Positions 29,361 to 37,962 of a stretch of DNA of 64,000 nucleotides are shown piece after piece (position 1 is the first letter of the stretch; each line of letters begins with the position of its first letter). Source of the DNA: JAEUJM01 sp044221555 (GTDB lineage: Bacteria > Actinomycetota > Acidimicrobiia > Acidimicrobiales > DATDAH01). The translations under genes were made by a program, and so were the position numbers. The notes under the pieces were generated by a model that was given only the letters and a program-made list of their open reading frames with translations, did no database searches and was not told the origin of the DNA. The stretch covers positions 744,001-808,000 of the forward strand of contig JBGAOY010000001.1 in assembly GCA_044221555.1 (NCBI GenBank), written 5' to 3'.

Positions 29361-30058
29361 GTCGGCGGCTGGAGGTGTTCGGGGTGGACGGGCTGCCCGA
29401 GGTCGGGCGGGGCGACGACCTGGCCGGGATGATCTCTGGCGCGGTCCACCTCGTGGACGGCGACGTGGTGGTCGTGACCCAGAAGGTCGTGTCGAAGGCC
29501 GAGGGGGCGATCGTCGCCATCGACCCCGACGACCCCCGGGGCCACCGGCAGGTGATCGAGGACGAGTCGGTGCGGGTGCTGCGCCGACGGGGCGATCTGG
29601 TGATCAGCGAGACGACGCACGGCTTCGTGTGCGCCAACGCCGGCGTCGACCTGTCGAACGTCGAACGCGGTCAGGCGGCGGTGCTGCCCGAGGACTCGGA
29701 CCGCTCCGCTCGCCGCATCCGCGACGGCATCCGTGCCAGGGCCGGCGTCGAGGTCGCCGTCATCGTGTCCGACACGTTCGGCCGGCCTTGGCGGCGCGGG
29801 GTCACCGATGTGGCCATCGGCTGCGCCGGCATCGGCGCCATCCTCGACCTCCGGGGCACCCCCGATGCCCTCGGCCGGGAGATGCAGGTCACCGAGGTGG
29901 CGATCGTCGACGAGCTCGCCGCCGCCGCCGAGCTGGTGATGGGCAAGTCCCACGGTGTCCCGGTGGCGGTGGTCCGCGGCGTCGACGCCACCTGGCTGCG
30001 CACCGGCTCGGTGCACGACGAGGTGATCCGCCCCCCGTCCGAGGACCTCTTCCGCTGA
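29357..30058 (+). CDS. cofE: F420-0:gamma-L-glutamate ligase
   Basis: The 233-residue protein has GDVVVVTQKVVSKAEG, ISETTHGFVCANAGVDLSNV, and IVSDTFGRPWRRGVTDVAIGCAGI, the CofE ligase core with GTP- and metal-binding residues. It adds glutamates to F420-0. Mycobacterial FbiB carries an extra C-terminal FMN-binding domain for dehydro-F420 reduction; this protein lacks it, so that step must be done elsewhere. The GTG start overlaps the micro-ORF's stop (GTGA). Confidence 0.93.
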   Translation: MSRRLEVFGVDGLPEVGRGDDLAGMISGAVHLVDGDVVVVTQKVVSKAEGAIVAIDPDDPRGHRQVIEDESVRVLRRRGDLVISETTHGFVCANAGVDLSNVERGQAAVLPEDSDRSARRIRDGIRARAGVEVAVIVSDTFGRPWRRGVTDVAIGCAGIGAILDLRGTPDALGREMQVTEVAIVDELAAAAELVMGKSHGVPVAVVRGVDATWLRTGSVHDEVIRPPSEDLFR

Positions 30059-30078
30059 CGCCCCGCCCCCACCGCTGA

Positions 30079-30666
30079 TCAGGCGGGAGCGGTGCGGCGG
30101 GCGCCGAGCATGAGGCTGCCCACCTGTGCCGTCATGTCGGAGAGGGCCGGACCGTCCGGGTCGACCTGCACCTGGAGCACCAACCCGTTGGCCACGGCCA
30201 TGAGCGCACCGGCCATGGCATCGGGGTCGACCCACGCCGCCAATTCCCCGTCGGTGACCAGCGCGGCGATGTCGGCCGCGAGCCGAACCCGTAGCTCGGT
30301 CCACAGGTCGACCAGACCGCCGCGCAGGGCGTCGTCCTGGCCGGCATGGACCAGCGCCGCCAGATAGACGGCCGCTTCGTCGCGGTGCTCGTCGAACGTG
30401 GCCACCAGCGTCTGGATGGCAATCAGCATCCGTGCCGACGGATCGCCACCCCCGCTCAGCACCTCGAGTGTCGGAGCCACCCACTCGCGGATGCCGTCGA
30501 GCAATGCCTCGGACACCAGCTCGTCCTTCGACCCGAAGTGGTAGGTGATGGCGGCCAGGTTGGCGTCGGCCTCGGCGGTGATCTCGCGAGAGGTCGTCGC
30601 CGCCAGCCCGTTGCGCCCGATGCAGCGGCGGGTGGCCGAGAGCAAGGCTTGCCGGGTCTCATTCAT
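30079..30666 (-). CDS. TetR-family transcriptional regulator
   Basis: The 195-residue protein has a TetR-type HTH (about 1-50; RQALLSATRRCIGRNGLAATTSREITAEA, then ITYHFGSKDELV) and a helical ligand domain. Its ATG at 30666 lies inside a 20-bp palindrome, and TATCAT at 30680-30675 is 8 bases upstream, so its mRNA is probably leaderless and self-repressed. It is divergent from a membrane protein gene whose promoter overlaps the same site. The inducer is unknown. Confidence 0.9.
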   Translation of the reverse strand: MNETRQALLSATRRCIGRNGLAATTSREITAEADANLAAITYHFGSKDELVSEALLDGIREWVAPTLEVLSGGGDPSARMLIAIQTLVATFDEHRDEAAVYLAALVHAGQDDALRGGLVDLWTELRVRLAADIAALVTDGELAAWVDPDAMAGALMAVANGLVLQVQVDPDGPALSDMTAQVGSLMLGARRTAPA

Positions 30667-30678
30667 ACGTATGTATGA
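30659..30678. promoter_or_regulatory. TetR operator overlapping two divergent promoters
   Basis: TCATTCATACGTATGTATGA is a 20-bp inverted repeat with one mismatched pair, with the perfect core CATACGTATG. It covers the TetR start codon and most of TATGAT (30674-30679), the -10 of the membrane gene. It also covers part of TATCAT (30680-30675), the -10 of tetR. Confidence 0.75.
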
Positions 30679-30685
30679 TAGCTGC

Positions 30686-31390
30686 ATGGACGTGGCCGAG
30701 CTGGACCGGGTCGAGGACGAGGCGGCGCTGGGCTGGGCGGGCTCTGACGGGTTCGTCACCGGCGTCGGCGTACTCGTGATCGTGGCCGGGTGCGCGCTGG
30801 GCGTCCTCCGACTGGCCGACGCATCGCCAGGCGAACCGATCGGGACCGGCCTCATCGAGTCGTTCGCGCTCGGCCTGGTGATCGCCGCACCCGGCATGCT
30901 GGCGCTGCTCGCCCGATACGACCGTCCGGCGATGATGCTCCCGGCTGCTGTCGTGCTCATCCCGTGCAGCTTCCTGTCGTTCGCGCTGGTCACGTTGCCG
31001 CTGCTCGTGCCGGCGGTGATGTTGTTCATCGGGTACCACCGGCGCAGCCGGAGCCACCCGATCGGCTGGCTGCGGGCAACGACACTCACCCTCGCGGTGC
31101 TGGTCCTACTGATCGCTGCCCTGGCGGCGCTCCTCTCTCACCAGGATCCCCGCTCCTACTCGGACGGCAGCACCCAGACCGGGATCAGCGACGTCATAAC
31201 GGCCGCCGAGGCGCTCGCCTCCCTGTCGCTGATCGCCGCCGCACTGGGGGTCGGGTGGGTGCTGGCGGCACACCCCGATTCGCGGGGCGGCGGTGGTTCT
31301 GGGCACCGTCGAGCCGCAAGGGGCGGCGCGAGCGTTCCTGGAACGAACCTGCCGCCGCCGGTCAGGCGCGGGCGCGGAACCAGTCGATGA
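30686..31390 (+). CDS. Multi-TM membrane protein, likely TetR-controlled
   Basis: The 234-residue protein has about five TM segments (roughly 24-42, 58-78, 85-115, 128-150 and 170-190) and a basic, Gly/Arg-rich C-terminal tail. No family was recognised. TATGAT lies 6 bases before the ATG. The shared operator with the divergent TetR suggests repression by it; TetR regulators often control a neighbouring transporter, but there is no transport motif here. The last 29 bases overlap the 3' end of the epimerase gene on the other strand. Confidence 0.7.
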   Translation: MDVAELDRVEDEAALGWAGSDGFVTGVGVLVIVAGCALGVLRLADASPGEPIGTGLIESFALGLVIAAPGMLALLARYDRPAMMLPAAVVLIPCSFLSFALVTLPLLVPAVMLFIGYHRRSRSHPIGWLRATTLTLAVLVLLIAALAALLSHQDPRSYSDGSTQTGISDVITAAEALASLSLIAAALGVGWVLAAHPDSRGGGGSGHRRAARGGASVPGTNLPPPVRRGRGTSR

Positions 31391-32309
31391 CCTGCTGGGT
31401 GCCGGCCTCGAGCGTGGTCCAGGGCTTCCACCCCAGGTGCAGGTCGGCGCGGCCCGGATCGAGGGCCGAGCGGGCCAACTCGCCGGCGCGGGCCGGCGCC
31501 ATCACTGCGGGCTCGGTGACGCCCGCCGCCGCCGCCATGGTGGCGTAGAGCTCGTTCACCGACACCTCGCGGCCGGTGCCCACGTTGGCCAGGAGGCCAC
31601 TGCCCTTGTCGGCCGCCCGCACGAAGGCGTCGACCACGTCGTCCACGTAGACGAAGTCGCGTGTCTGCTCGCCGTCGCCGAAGATGGTGCAGGGCTCCCC
31701 GGCGAGCAGCCTGCCCGTGAAGATGGCCACCACACCGGCCTCGCCGTGGGGATCCTGGCGGGGCCCGTAGACGTTGGCCAGCGCCAGGGCCGTGTACTCG
31801 AGGTCGTGCAGCGCGCGGTAGGCGAACAGGTAGTCCCCCACCACCTTCTTGGCCACCCCGTAGGGCGAGAGCGGCTGCTGGGGGTGCGACTCCTTGACCG
31901 GCAGCTGCGACGGGTCGGGCTCGCCGTAGATCGTGCCGCCGCTCGACGCGAACACCACCTTGCGGGCGCCGGCGGCGCGGGCCCCCTCGAGCACGTTCAG
32001 GCTGCCGACCACGTTGACCTCCGCGTCGAACACAGGCCGGGCCACCGAGACCCGCACGTCGGCCTGCGCGGCGAGGTGGAACACCACCTCGGGCGCCTGC
32101 CGGGCCATCAGCTCGACCAGCCCGGCGTCGCGGATGTCGATCTGGTGGAAGCTCAGTCGGTTGGCCTGGTCGGCCCGGGCATCAGCCAGGTTGGCGAGCT
32201 TGCCCGAGGACAGGTCGTCGACCACGTCGACCTGGTGGCCCTCGGCCAGCAGCCGGTCGACGAGGGTCGAGCCGATGAACCCGGCACCGCCGGTGACCAG
32301 GGCCTTCAT
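31362..32309 (-). CDS. GalE-like NAD-dependent sugar epimerase
   Basis: The 315-residue extended SDR protein has TGGAGFIGSTLVDRLL (about 6-21), HLAAQADVRVSV, ASSGGTIYGEP, catalytic SPYGVAKK and the late RDFVYVDDVVDAF. It resembles UDP-glucose 4-epimerases, and related UDP-GlcNAc epimerases are possible. The ATG at 32309 overlaps the manC stop (ATGA), so it is the last gene of a chain His-rich protein - manC - epimerase. Confidence 0.82.
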   Translation of the reverse strand: MKALVTGGAGFIGSTLVDRLLAEGHQVDVVDDLSSGKLANLADARADQANRLSFHQIDIRDAGLVELMARQAPEVVFHLAAQADVRVSVARPVFDAEVNVVGSLNVLEGARAAGARKVVFASSGGTIYGEPDPSQLPVKESHPQQPLSPYGVAKKVVGDYLFAYRALHDLEYTALALANVYGPRQDPHGEAGVVAIFTGRLLAGEPCTIFGDGEQTRDFVYVDDVVDAFVRAADKGSGLLANVGTGREVSVNELYATMAAAAGVTEPAVMAPARAGELARSALDPGRADLHLGWKPWTTLEAGTQQVIDWFRARA

Positions 32310-33319
32310 GTCGCGTCCTCCCGCGGTCGGCGTTCGTCGTCCAGGACGGCACCCGGCTCGACGACGGCGCCGTCGCCGAGGACCGTCAGACCCCTGACCG
32401 CGGCGCCGGCGCCCACCACGGCACCCGGCCCGACGATCGACCCGTCCACCACCGCCCCGGACTCCACCCGGGCGCCCGGAAGCAGCACCGAGTCGACGAC
32501 CCGCGCTCCGGCCGCGATCGACGCGCCACCCATCACCACCGAGTGGGTCACCGCTGCGCCCGCGGCCACCGAGGCCTCGGCGCTGACCGGTTCCTGGGCG
32601 CCGCAGGCTCGATGGCCGTCGACCAGGTCGAGCTGGGCCTGCAGGTAGGCCGCTGGGGTTCCGGCGTCGATCCAGTAGTCGTCGGACTCGACCGCGAACA
32701 GCGAGCGTTCGGCGACCATGGCAGGGAAGGTCTCGCGTTCGATGGACACCTTGCGACCGTCGGGGATGCGCCCGATCACGCTGGGTTCCAGCACGTACGT
32801 GCCGGCGTTGATCCAACGGCTGGGCGCGGTCTCGGCCGGGGGCTTCTCGATGAACGCCTCCACGCGACCGTCGGCGTCGGTGGGCACGACGCCGTAGCGG
32901 GACGGGTCGTCGACGGGCGTGAGGTGGATGGTGCCCTCGGCACCGGCCTCGGCGTGGCGCGACAGCAGCTTGCCGAGGTCGAAGTCGGTGAGCACGTCGC
33001 CGTTCAGGACCACGAAGGTGTCGTCGATGCCGGCGTCGAGCGCCGCGAACCGGATCGCGCCGGCGGTGTCGAGCGGTTCGGGCTCGACCGCGTAGTGGAG
33101 GCTGACGCCGGCGCAGCGGCCCGAGGGATAGGCATCGGTGAAGGCATCGGGTCGGTAGCCGAGCGAGAGCACCGCGTCGTCCACCCCGTGCTCGGCCAGG
33201 TGGGCGACGACGTGCTCGATCATGGGCCGGTCGACCACCGGCAGCATCTGCTTGGGTGTGTGCGAGGTGAGCGGCCGCAGGCGGGTGCCGAACCCGCCGA
33301 CCAGCACCACGGCTCTCAC
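32306..33319 (-). CDS. manC: Mannose-1-phosphate guanylyltransferase-type nucleotidyltransferase
   Basis: The 337-residue protein starts with the pyrophosphorylase motif MRAVVLVGGFGTRLRPLT and has TPKQMLPVVDRPMI, a metal-binding VLNGDVLTDFD, and FIEKPP. The last third carries hexapeptide-like repeats, a left-handed beta-helix. With manB in the window the likely product is GDP-mannose, as for M. tuberculosis Rv3264c. Glucose-1-P uridylyl or thymidylyl activity cannot be excluded. The GTG start overlaps the upstream stop (GTGA). Confidence 0.82.
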   Translation of the reverse strand: MRAVVLVGGFGTRLRPLTSHTPKQMLPVVDRPMIEHVVAHLAEHGVDDAVLSLGYRPDAFTDAYPSGRCAGVSLHYAVEPEPLDTAGAIRFAALDAGIDDTFVVLNGDVLTDFDLGKLLSRHAEAGAEGTIHLTPVDDPSRYGVVPTDADGRVEAFIEKPPAETAPSRWINAGTYVLEPSVIGRIPDGRKVSIERETFPAMVAERSLFAVESDDYWIDAGTPAAYLQAQLDLVDGHRACGAQEPVSAEASVAAGAAVTHSVVMGGASIAAGARVVDSVLLPGARVESGAVVDGSIVGPGAVVGAGAAVRGLTVLGDGAVVEPGAVLDDERRPREDAT

Positions 33320-34101
33320 GGGGCCGCTGAGGTGTCCGAGGTGGCCGCCGCCGTGGTGGCCGGCGCGGTCGGCACCGTGCCACCGGGCAACGACGTGGCC
33401 GTGGCCGGGTCGAACACCGTGGTGCCCGTGTTCCCCTGCGGCTCCACGTCGGTCAACTGGTCGAGACCGGCGATGGTGGGCGGCGGCGGGATGTTGGCAC
33501 CCTCCGGGGCGAAGGCGATGGTGAACGCCATCGAGTCGTTCAGGTACCGGATCCCCCGGATGTCCTCGGTGATGATCTCGGGATCGGTGCTGTCGGCCTC
33601 ACGGGCGTTCTCCCACACGGCCACCTGCACGATGCCGGGCTTGTCGTTGGCCCCGCAGGTGTCCTCGCCCTCCTTCACCTTGTTGTCGCCGCCGAGGTCG
33701 ATCTGGTCGTCGTCGATGGTGACGCCCATCGTGTCGAAGAACTGGCCCAGCGTGGCGTTCTTGCCGCTGGCCACCGAGCTGAAGGGGTGGACGTGCATGA
33801 TCCCGTCGCCGTGGGTGTGGATGCCCACGGGGTCGTTGTCGCCCTGGAGCGGGGCGGCGAACCCCTGGCCGCACAGGCGGATCCCGTAGGCCGCGTGCCA
33901 GTGGTCCTGGTTGGCCACCGGAGGCGTGGCCGCGGCCTGGTCCTGCGAGCTGCGGGCGAACACGATCAGCGACACGCCGAGCACGACGATCAGTCCGATC
34001 GCGAGCGGGAACAGCGGCTTCGACCCCCGCTTCGAGGAGCTGCCGGTGCCGCCGGCCCGAGCGACTCGGGCGACCTTCTTCGCTGACGATGCCTTACCCA
34101 T
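33316..34101 (-). CDS. Membrane-anchored His-rich extracytoplasmic protein
   Basis: The 261-residue protein has a basic N-terminus, one TM helix (about 31-50; FPLAIGLIVVLGVSLIVF) and an external domain with a dense His pattern: NQDHWHAAYGIRLCG, then VGIHTHGDGIMHVHPF. Two Cys (about 78 and 149) may pair. The C-terminus is Thr/Ala/Pro-rich and ends with T-A-A-P type repeats. The His motifs suggest metal binding, but no family was recognised. TAACCT at 34116-34111 lies 9 bases before the ATG. It overlaps manC by GTGA, which links it to sugar-nucleotide synthesis. Confidence 0.75.
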   Translation of the reverse strand: MGKASSAKKVARVARAGGTGSSSKRGSKPLFPLAIGLIVVLGVSLIVFARSSQDQAAATPPVANQDHWHAAYGIRLCGQGFAAPLQGDNDPVGIHTHGDGIMHVHPFSSVASGKNATLGQFFDTMGVTIDDDQIDLGGDNKVKEGEDTCGANDKPGIVQVAVWENAREADSTDPEIITEDIRGIRYLNDSMAFTIAFAPEGANIPPPPTIAGLDQLTDVEPQGNTGTTVFDPATATSLPGGTVPTAPATTAAATSDTSAAP

Positions 34102-34215
34102 GGATCGCACAGGTTACCCGCCGGTAGCCGTGCTTCCGGTCGCGGCCGGTGCCCAATCCGCCGTGCGGTGGGCGATGCGCCGGCAGTGCGGTCGGCCGGG
34201 CGATCGGCAGGGCGC

Positions 34216-35445
34216 TCAGCGGTGTGCGAGCGATTCGAACAACTCGGCGTAGCGCGACGCCACGTCGGCCGGCGACGGCCACCGCTCGACGAAGGCCCGG
34301 CCCGACGCTCCCATGGCCCGGGCATCGTCGGGATGCTCGATGAGCCGCTGGATCGCCTTGGTGAGCGCCGCGGCGTCGCCGGGGGGCACCGACAGCCCTG
34401 CGCCGGCCCGCTCGACCGTGGTGGCCACCTCGGTGCCCGGGTCGACCGACGCGACCAGCGGACGCGCCGCCGCCAGGATCGAGTAGAGCTTCGACGGCAC
34501 ACTGGACTTGGCCAGGCCCGAACGCAACAGGACCACGTGCAGGTCGGCTGCCGCCAGCACCTCTGCCAGCCGTTCCTTCGGCTGCAGGTCCACGAAGACG
34601 ACGTTGGCGAGGCCCCGGGCCCGCTCGACCAGCGCCGAGCGGGCGGAACCGCCGCCGTTGACCACGAACACGACCGACGGGTCGTCCGACAACGCGCCGG
34701 CCGCGTCGAGCAGCAACTCGACCGGCTGCGAGAACCCCAGGTTCCCGGCGTACATCACCACGGTCTTGCCCTCGAGGCCGAACTCGCGCCGGTAGCCGTT
34801 CTCGCGCTCGCCGGGGACGATCCGGCCCGTGTCGATGAAGTTGGGGATCACATGGACCTTGCCCGCCTGGGCCGAGGGCAGCTTGCGCGCCACGTTGTCG
34901 CGCAGGTCGTCCGACAGCACGGTGACCGCGTCGGCCCTCAGGTACGTGAACCGCTCGAGACGGTAGGCGGCCTCGATGGCCCGCCGGCCGCGGAGCACCC
35001 CCGCCTCGATGGCCACGTCGGGGAACACGTCCTGGATGTTGAACACGAACGGCACCCGTCGTGCCCGGGCGACCAGCCAGCCCGCCACCCCAAGGGTGAG
35101 CGGTGGCGACATGGCCAGCACGGCGTCCGGTCGCGTGCCACCCACGGCGGCCATCAGCCCCGAGAGGATCGTGAAACCACCGAAGGCCAGCGCTCGTGCC
35201 GGGATGTTGGTCTTGTCCGTGGGGAACGGGTGCACCCGGGTGATGCGCCCCCACGGCACGTCCTCGTGGCGCACCAACCGCCCCTCCCAGCCCGGCTCGA
35301 TCTCGTGGTGGACGTACCAGGGCAGCGCGGTGACCACGTGCAGGCGGTGGCCCTCGGCGACCCAACCCTCCGCGATGCTCGTCATCACCTCGCCGGTGGG
35401 CGCCAGGTCGGGGGCGAAGTGCGGGCACAGGATGGTGAGGTTCAC
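34216..35445 (-). CDS. GT4 glycosyltransferase (WbuB-like)
   Basis: The 409-residue enzyme has an N-terminal LTILCPHFAPDLAPTGEVM domain, VFNIQDVFPDVAIEAG, VMYAGNLGFSQPVELLL, and SGLAKSSVPSKLYSILAAARPLV, as in WbuB/WcaI-type GT4 enzymes. Such enzymes often add fucosamine or other deoxysugars. The GTG at 35445 overlaps the next gene's TGA (GTGA); the longer frame to 35592 is an artefact. It ends a chain of three coupled glycosyltransferases. Confidence 0.87.
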   Translation of the reverse strand: MNLTILCPHFAPDLAPTGEVMTSIAEGWVAEGHRLHVVTALPWYVHHEIEPGWEGRLVRHEDVPWGRITRVHPFPTDKTNIPARALAFGGFTILSGLMAAVGGTRPDAVLAMSPPLTLGVAGWLVARARRVPFVFNIQDVFPDVAIEAGVLRGRRAIEAAYRLERFTYLRADAVTVLSDDLRDNVARKLPSAQAGKVHVIPNFIDTGRIVPGERENGYRREFGLEGKTVVMYAGNLGFSQPVELLLDAAGALSDDPSVVFVVNGGGSARSALVERARGLANVVFVDLQPKERLAEVLAAADLHVVLLRSGLAKSSVPSKLYSILAAARPLVASVDPGTEVATTVERAGAGLSVPPGDAAALTKAIQRLIEHPDDARAMGASGRAFVERWPSPADVASRYAELFESLAHR

Positions 35446-36653
35446 GACGCTCCCAACGCCCGCTCGTACGCCGCCAGCAACGCCGTTGCCGATCGGCTCC
35501 ACGAGAACGCCGCGGCGCGGGCGCGCCCGGCGGCCGCGAGGTCGCGGCGACGGTCGGGGTTGGCCAGCAGCTCCAGCATCACCCGGCTCCACTCCTCAGG
35601 CTCGTCGGGCGGAAGCAAGATACCGGCGTCGCCCACCACCTCCGGCAGCGCGGTGGCGTCCGCCGCGACCACGGGGCACCCGCGGCTCATGGCCTCCAGC
35701 ACCGGCGCCCCGAACCCTTCGAACCGCGACGGGAACAGCAGGGCGGTGGCCCCGTCGAGCAGGCCGTCGAGGTCTTCCCGGGGCACCCGCCCCGGTCGAC
35801 GCACGCGGTCGCCCACCTGCAGGCGGTCGGCTTCGGCCAGGACCGCCCGCTCGAGTTGTGCCGCGCCACCCGTCAGCACGAGCAGGGCGTCGGGCACCGC
35901 GGCCAACGCCCGCACGAGGAGCAGATGGTTCTTGTGGGGATAGGTGATCGCGGGGAACACGAAGTAGGGCCGATCGAGGTCGTAGCGCGTGCCCAGCTCC
36001 TCGGCCGCGGTCCCCTCCGCGGGCGTCGGCGAGACGCCGTGAGGCACCACCACCACGTCGTCGGGCTCGGCGTCGAGCAACTCGACGACCGACCGCCGGG
36101 TGAACTCGCTGGGCGTGAGCACCAGGCGGGCGGCCCGCACCGACCGCGGGATCGCGATCCGGCTGAAGTTGCGCTTCACCGGGCTGAAGTGCTCCGGCAT
36201 CACGAAGGGCTGGAGGTCGTGGATGGTCAGCACGCCGGGCGCGCCCCGCAGCGGCGGCATGATGCCGCCGGCGTGGTGCAGCAGGTCCAGGTCGTGGTGG
36301 AGGCTCTGGTAGCCGAGCCACGAGCTCTCGGCGGCCAGGCGCATCGACTTCTCGCGACCGGTGAGGGGCAGGGTGACGGTGGTGAATGCCTCGGCGACGT
36401 CGGGATGGGCGTCGACGAAGGCCCGCAGGCAGAACACGGTGATGTCGAGGTCGTCCAGACCCGTCTCGGCGAGGCCCAGGAGGGTGCGGATGGTGTACTC
36501 CTCGCTGCCCCCGACCACGCCGGGCACCAGCCACAGCAGGTTCACGCCTACCTGCTTCGCGTCGCCTTCGGCGCCGCCCCTTCGGGACCCGCGGCCCGCC
36601 ACCACCGCAGCTCCGCTCCGCTCCGCAGCCCCCGACGAGCCGTCGGCCGTCAC
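35442..36653 (-). CDS. GT4 glycosyltransferase with repeat-derived N-terminal extension
   Basis: This is a GT-B enzyme with VVGGSEEYTIRTL, TIHDLQPFVMPEHF, TYPHKNHLLLVRAL and FPSRFEGFGAPVLEAMSRGCPVV. The GTG at 36653 overlaps the upstream stop (GTGA) and gives 403 residues, but the first 36 residues (TADGSSGAAERSGAAVV...) come from the dispersed repeat element. The conserved part begins at GTG 36545 (VNLLWLVPGVVGGSE), which has AGCAGG upstream. Both starts are plausible. The enzyme is probably a mannosyl- or rhamnosyltransferase by its E-x7-E motif. Confidence 0.85.
   Translation of the reverse strand: MTADGSSGAAERSGAAVVAGRGSRRGGAEGDAKQVGVNLLWLVPGVVGGSEEYTIRTLLGLAETGLDDLDITVFCLRAFVDAHPDVAEAFTTVTLPLTGREKSMRLAAESSWLGYQSLHHDLDLLHHAGGIMPPLRGAPGVLTIHDLQPFVMPEHFSPVKRNFSRIAIPRSVRAARLVLTPSEFTRRSVVELLDAEPDDVVVVPHGVSPTPAEGTAAEELGTRYDLDRPYFVFPAITYPHKNHLLLVRALAAVPDALLVLTGGAAQLERAVLAEADRLQVGDRVRRPGRVPREDLDGLLDGATALLFPSRFEGFGAPVLEAMSRGCPVVAADATALPEVVGDAGILLPPDEPEEWSRVMLELLANPDRRRDLAAAGRARAAAFSWSRSATALLAAYERALGAS
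36550..36653 (-). repeat. Dispersed start-codon-proximal element, copy 1
   Basis: Read on the minus strand it opens GTGACGGCC, contains GCTGCGGAGCGGAGCGGAGC and GGGTCCCGAAGGGGCG, and ends with AGCAGG just before GTG 36545. It matches the copies at 41205-41300, 49753-49852 and 15595-15687. Confidence 0.6.
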
Positions 36654-37753
36654 GCCGCCACCTCGTGGAGGGCGCTGGCCACCGACGCCGCGGTGCGGGC
36701 CCAGGTGAAGGTCTCCGCTCGGGCCCGGGCGGCCTCGCCCAGCCGTGCGGCCCGCTCTGCGTCGTCGAGCAACTCGGCCAACGCGCCGGCCAGCGCGTCG
36801 TGGTCGGTGGGCTCGACGAGCACCGCGGCCTCGCCGGCGACCTCGGCCATCGCGGTCCCGGCGGAGGTGACCACCGGTGCGCCCTGGGCCATGGCCTCGA
36901 GCACGGGCAGGCCGAACCCCTCGAACAGGCTCGGGTAGCAGAAGGCGGCAGCGCCGGCGTAGAGGCCGGGCAGGTCGTCGGCGGGCACGAACCCGAGCAG
37001 GCGCACCCCGTCGCGCACCCCGCCCGCGAGCGCGTCGAGGTCCTCACCCCAGCCGCTCGGGCCGACGACCACGAGGTCGACGTCACGGCGACCGAGGCGG
37101 GCGAACGAGGCGAACACCGCCGCCAGGTTCTTGCGCGGCTCCGCCGTGCCGACCGACAGGACGTAGGGCCGATCGAGGCCGTGACGCCGGGCCACGGCGT
37201 CAGCCTCGTCGGGCCCGACCCGGCGCTGGTCGACCCCCCAGGGCACCACCCGCACACGGTCGCGGTCGAAGCCGTGGGCCACGCAGTCGTCGGCGGTCAC
37301 CCGCGACGGGCACAGGACGAGGTCGGCATCGACCCGAGCGAGGGCGAGCGCCTGGCGGAAGAACCGTCGGCCCTTGGCGGTGAACTGGTGGGGGCGGTGG
37401 AGGAAGGCCAGGTCGTGGATGGTGACCACCATGGGCACGGTGCGGGGTGGGACGGCCCCTCCGGTGACCCAGATGGCGTCGACCGGGCCGGTGGCCGACT
37501 CGACGGCCGGCCGGCGCAGCACGTGCCATGCCTCGTAGAGCGCGAGTCGCGGCAGCCAGAGGTGCCGGACATCGATCGTCGGCACCCAGGGCTCGGGGGC
37601 CGGGGCGCCGTGGCGGGCGGCCACGCCCACCATCCGGAGGTCGTCGCGCCGCTCGAGGGCGGCGACCGTCGCGAGTGCGGAGGTGGCGGTGCCGCCCGGC
37701 ACGGCGTGCCAGCACTGCTCGAGGGTCACGGCGACCCGGGGCACGGCGACCAC
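36650..37753 (-). CDS. GT4 glycosyltransferase
   Basis: The 367-residue GT-B enzyme has VTLEQCWHAVPGGTATSAL, TIHDLAFLHRPHQFT, LSVGTAEPRKNLAAVF and YPSLFEGFGLPVLEAMAQGAPVV. It belongs to the mannosyltransferase-like GT4 group. It leads a chain of three glycosyltransferases joined by GTGA overlaps. A GTG at 37744 is an alternative start. It is divergent from the tandem-repeat leader of fcl. Confidence 0.87.
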   Translation of the reverse strand: MVAVPRVAVTLEQCWHAVPGGTATSALATVAALERRDDLRMVGVAARHGAPAPEPWVPTIDVRHLWLPRLALYEAWHVLRRPAVESATGPVDAIWVTGGAVPPRTVPMVVTIHDLAFLHRPHQFTAKGRRFFRQALALARVDADLVLCPSRVTADDCVAHGFDRDRVRVVPWGVDQRRVGPDEADAVARRHGLDRPYVLSVGTAEPRKNLAAVFASFARLGRRDVDLVVVGPSGWGEDLDALAGGVRDGVRLLGFVPADDLPGLYAGAAAFCYPSLFEGFGLPVLEAMAQGAPVVTSAGTAMAEVAGEAAVLVEPTDHDALAGALAELLDDAERAARLGEAARARAETFTWARTAASVASALHEVAA

Positions 37754-37778
37754 CGCAGGAGTGTGTCAGGCCCCCCGG

Positions 37779-37784
37779 TACGAT
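37779..37784 (+). promoter_or_regulatory. -10 hexamer before the tandem micro-ORF array
   Basis: TACGAT lies 8 bases before the first ATG of the array (37793). Transcription would start at the first micro-ORF. Confidence 0.4.
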
Positions 37785-37792
37785 TGCGACCC

Positions 37793-37961
37793 ATGAGCGA
37801 AGCGGTGGCCCGAGCGGCCCGTGAGCGAAGCGAACGAGAGCGGACGGCATGAGCGAAGCGGTGGCCCGAGCGGCCCGTGAGCGAAGCGAACGAGAGCGGA
37901 CGGCATGAGCGAAGCGGTGGCCCGAGCGGCCCGTGAGCGAAGCGAACGAGAGCGGGCCTGA
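37793..37961 (+). repeat. 56-bp tandem array of ATGA-linked micro-ORFs
   Basis: Three head-to-tail units start at 37793, 37849 and 37905. The first two are identical, and the third differs only at its end. Each encodes MSEAVARAARERSERERTA (the third ends ERERA). The TGA of one unit overlaps the ATG of the next (ATGA), so 60 bases minus a 4-base overlap gives the 56-bp period. The last TGA ends 1 base before GTG 37963 of fcl. Confidence 0.85.
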
Positions 37962-37962
37962 G

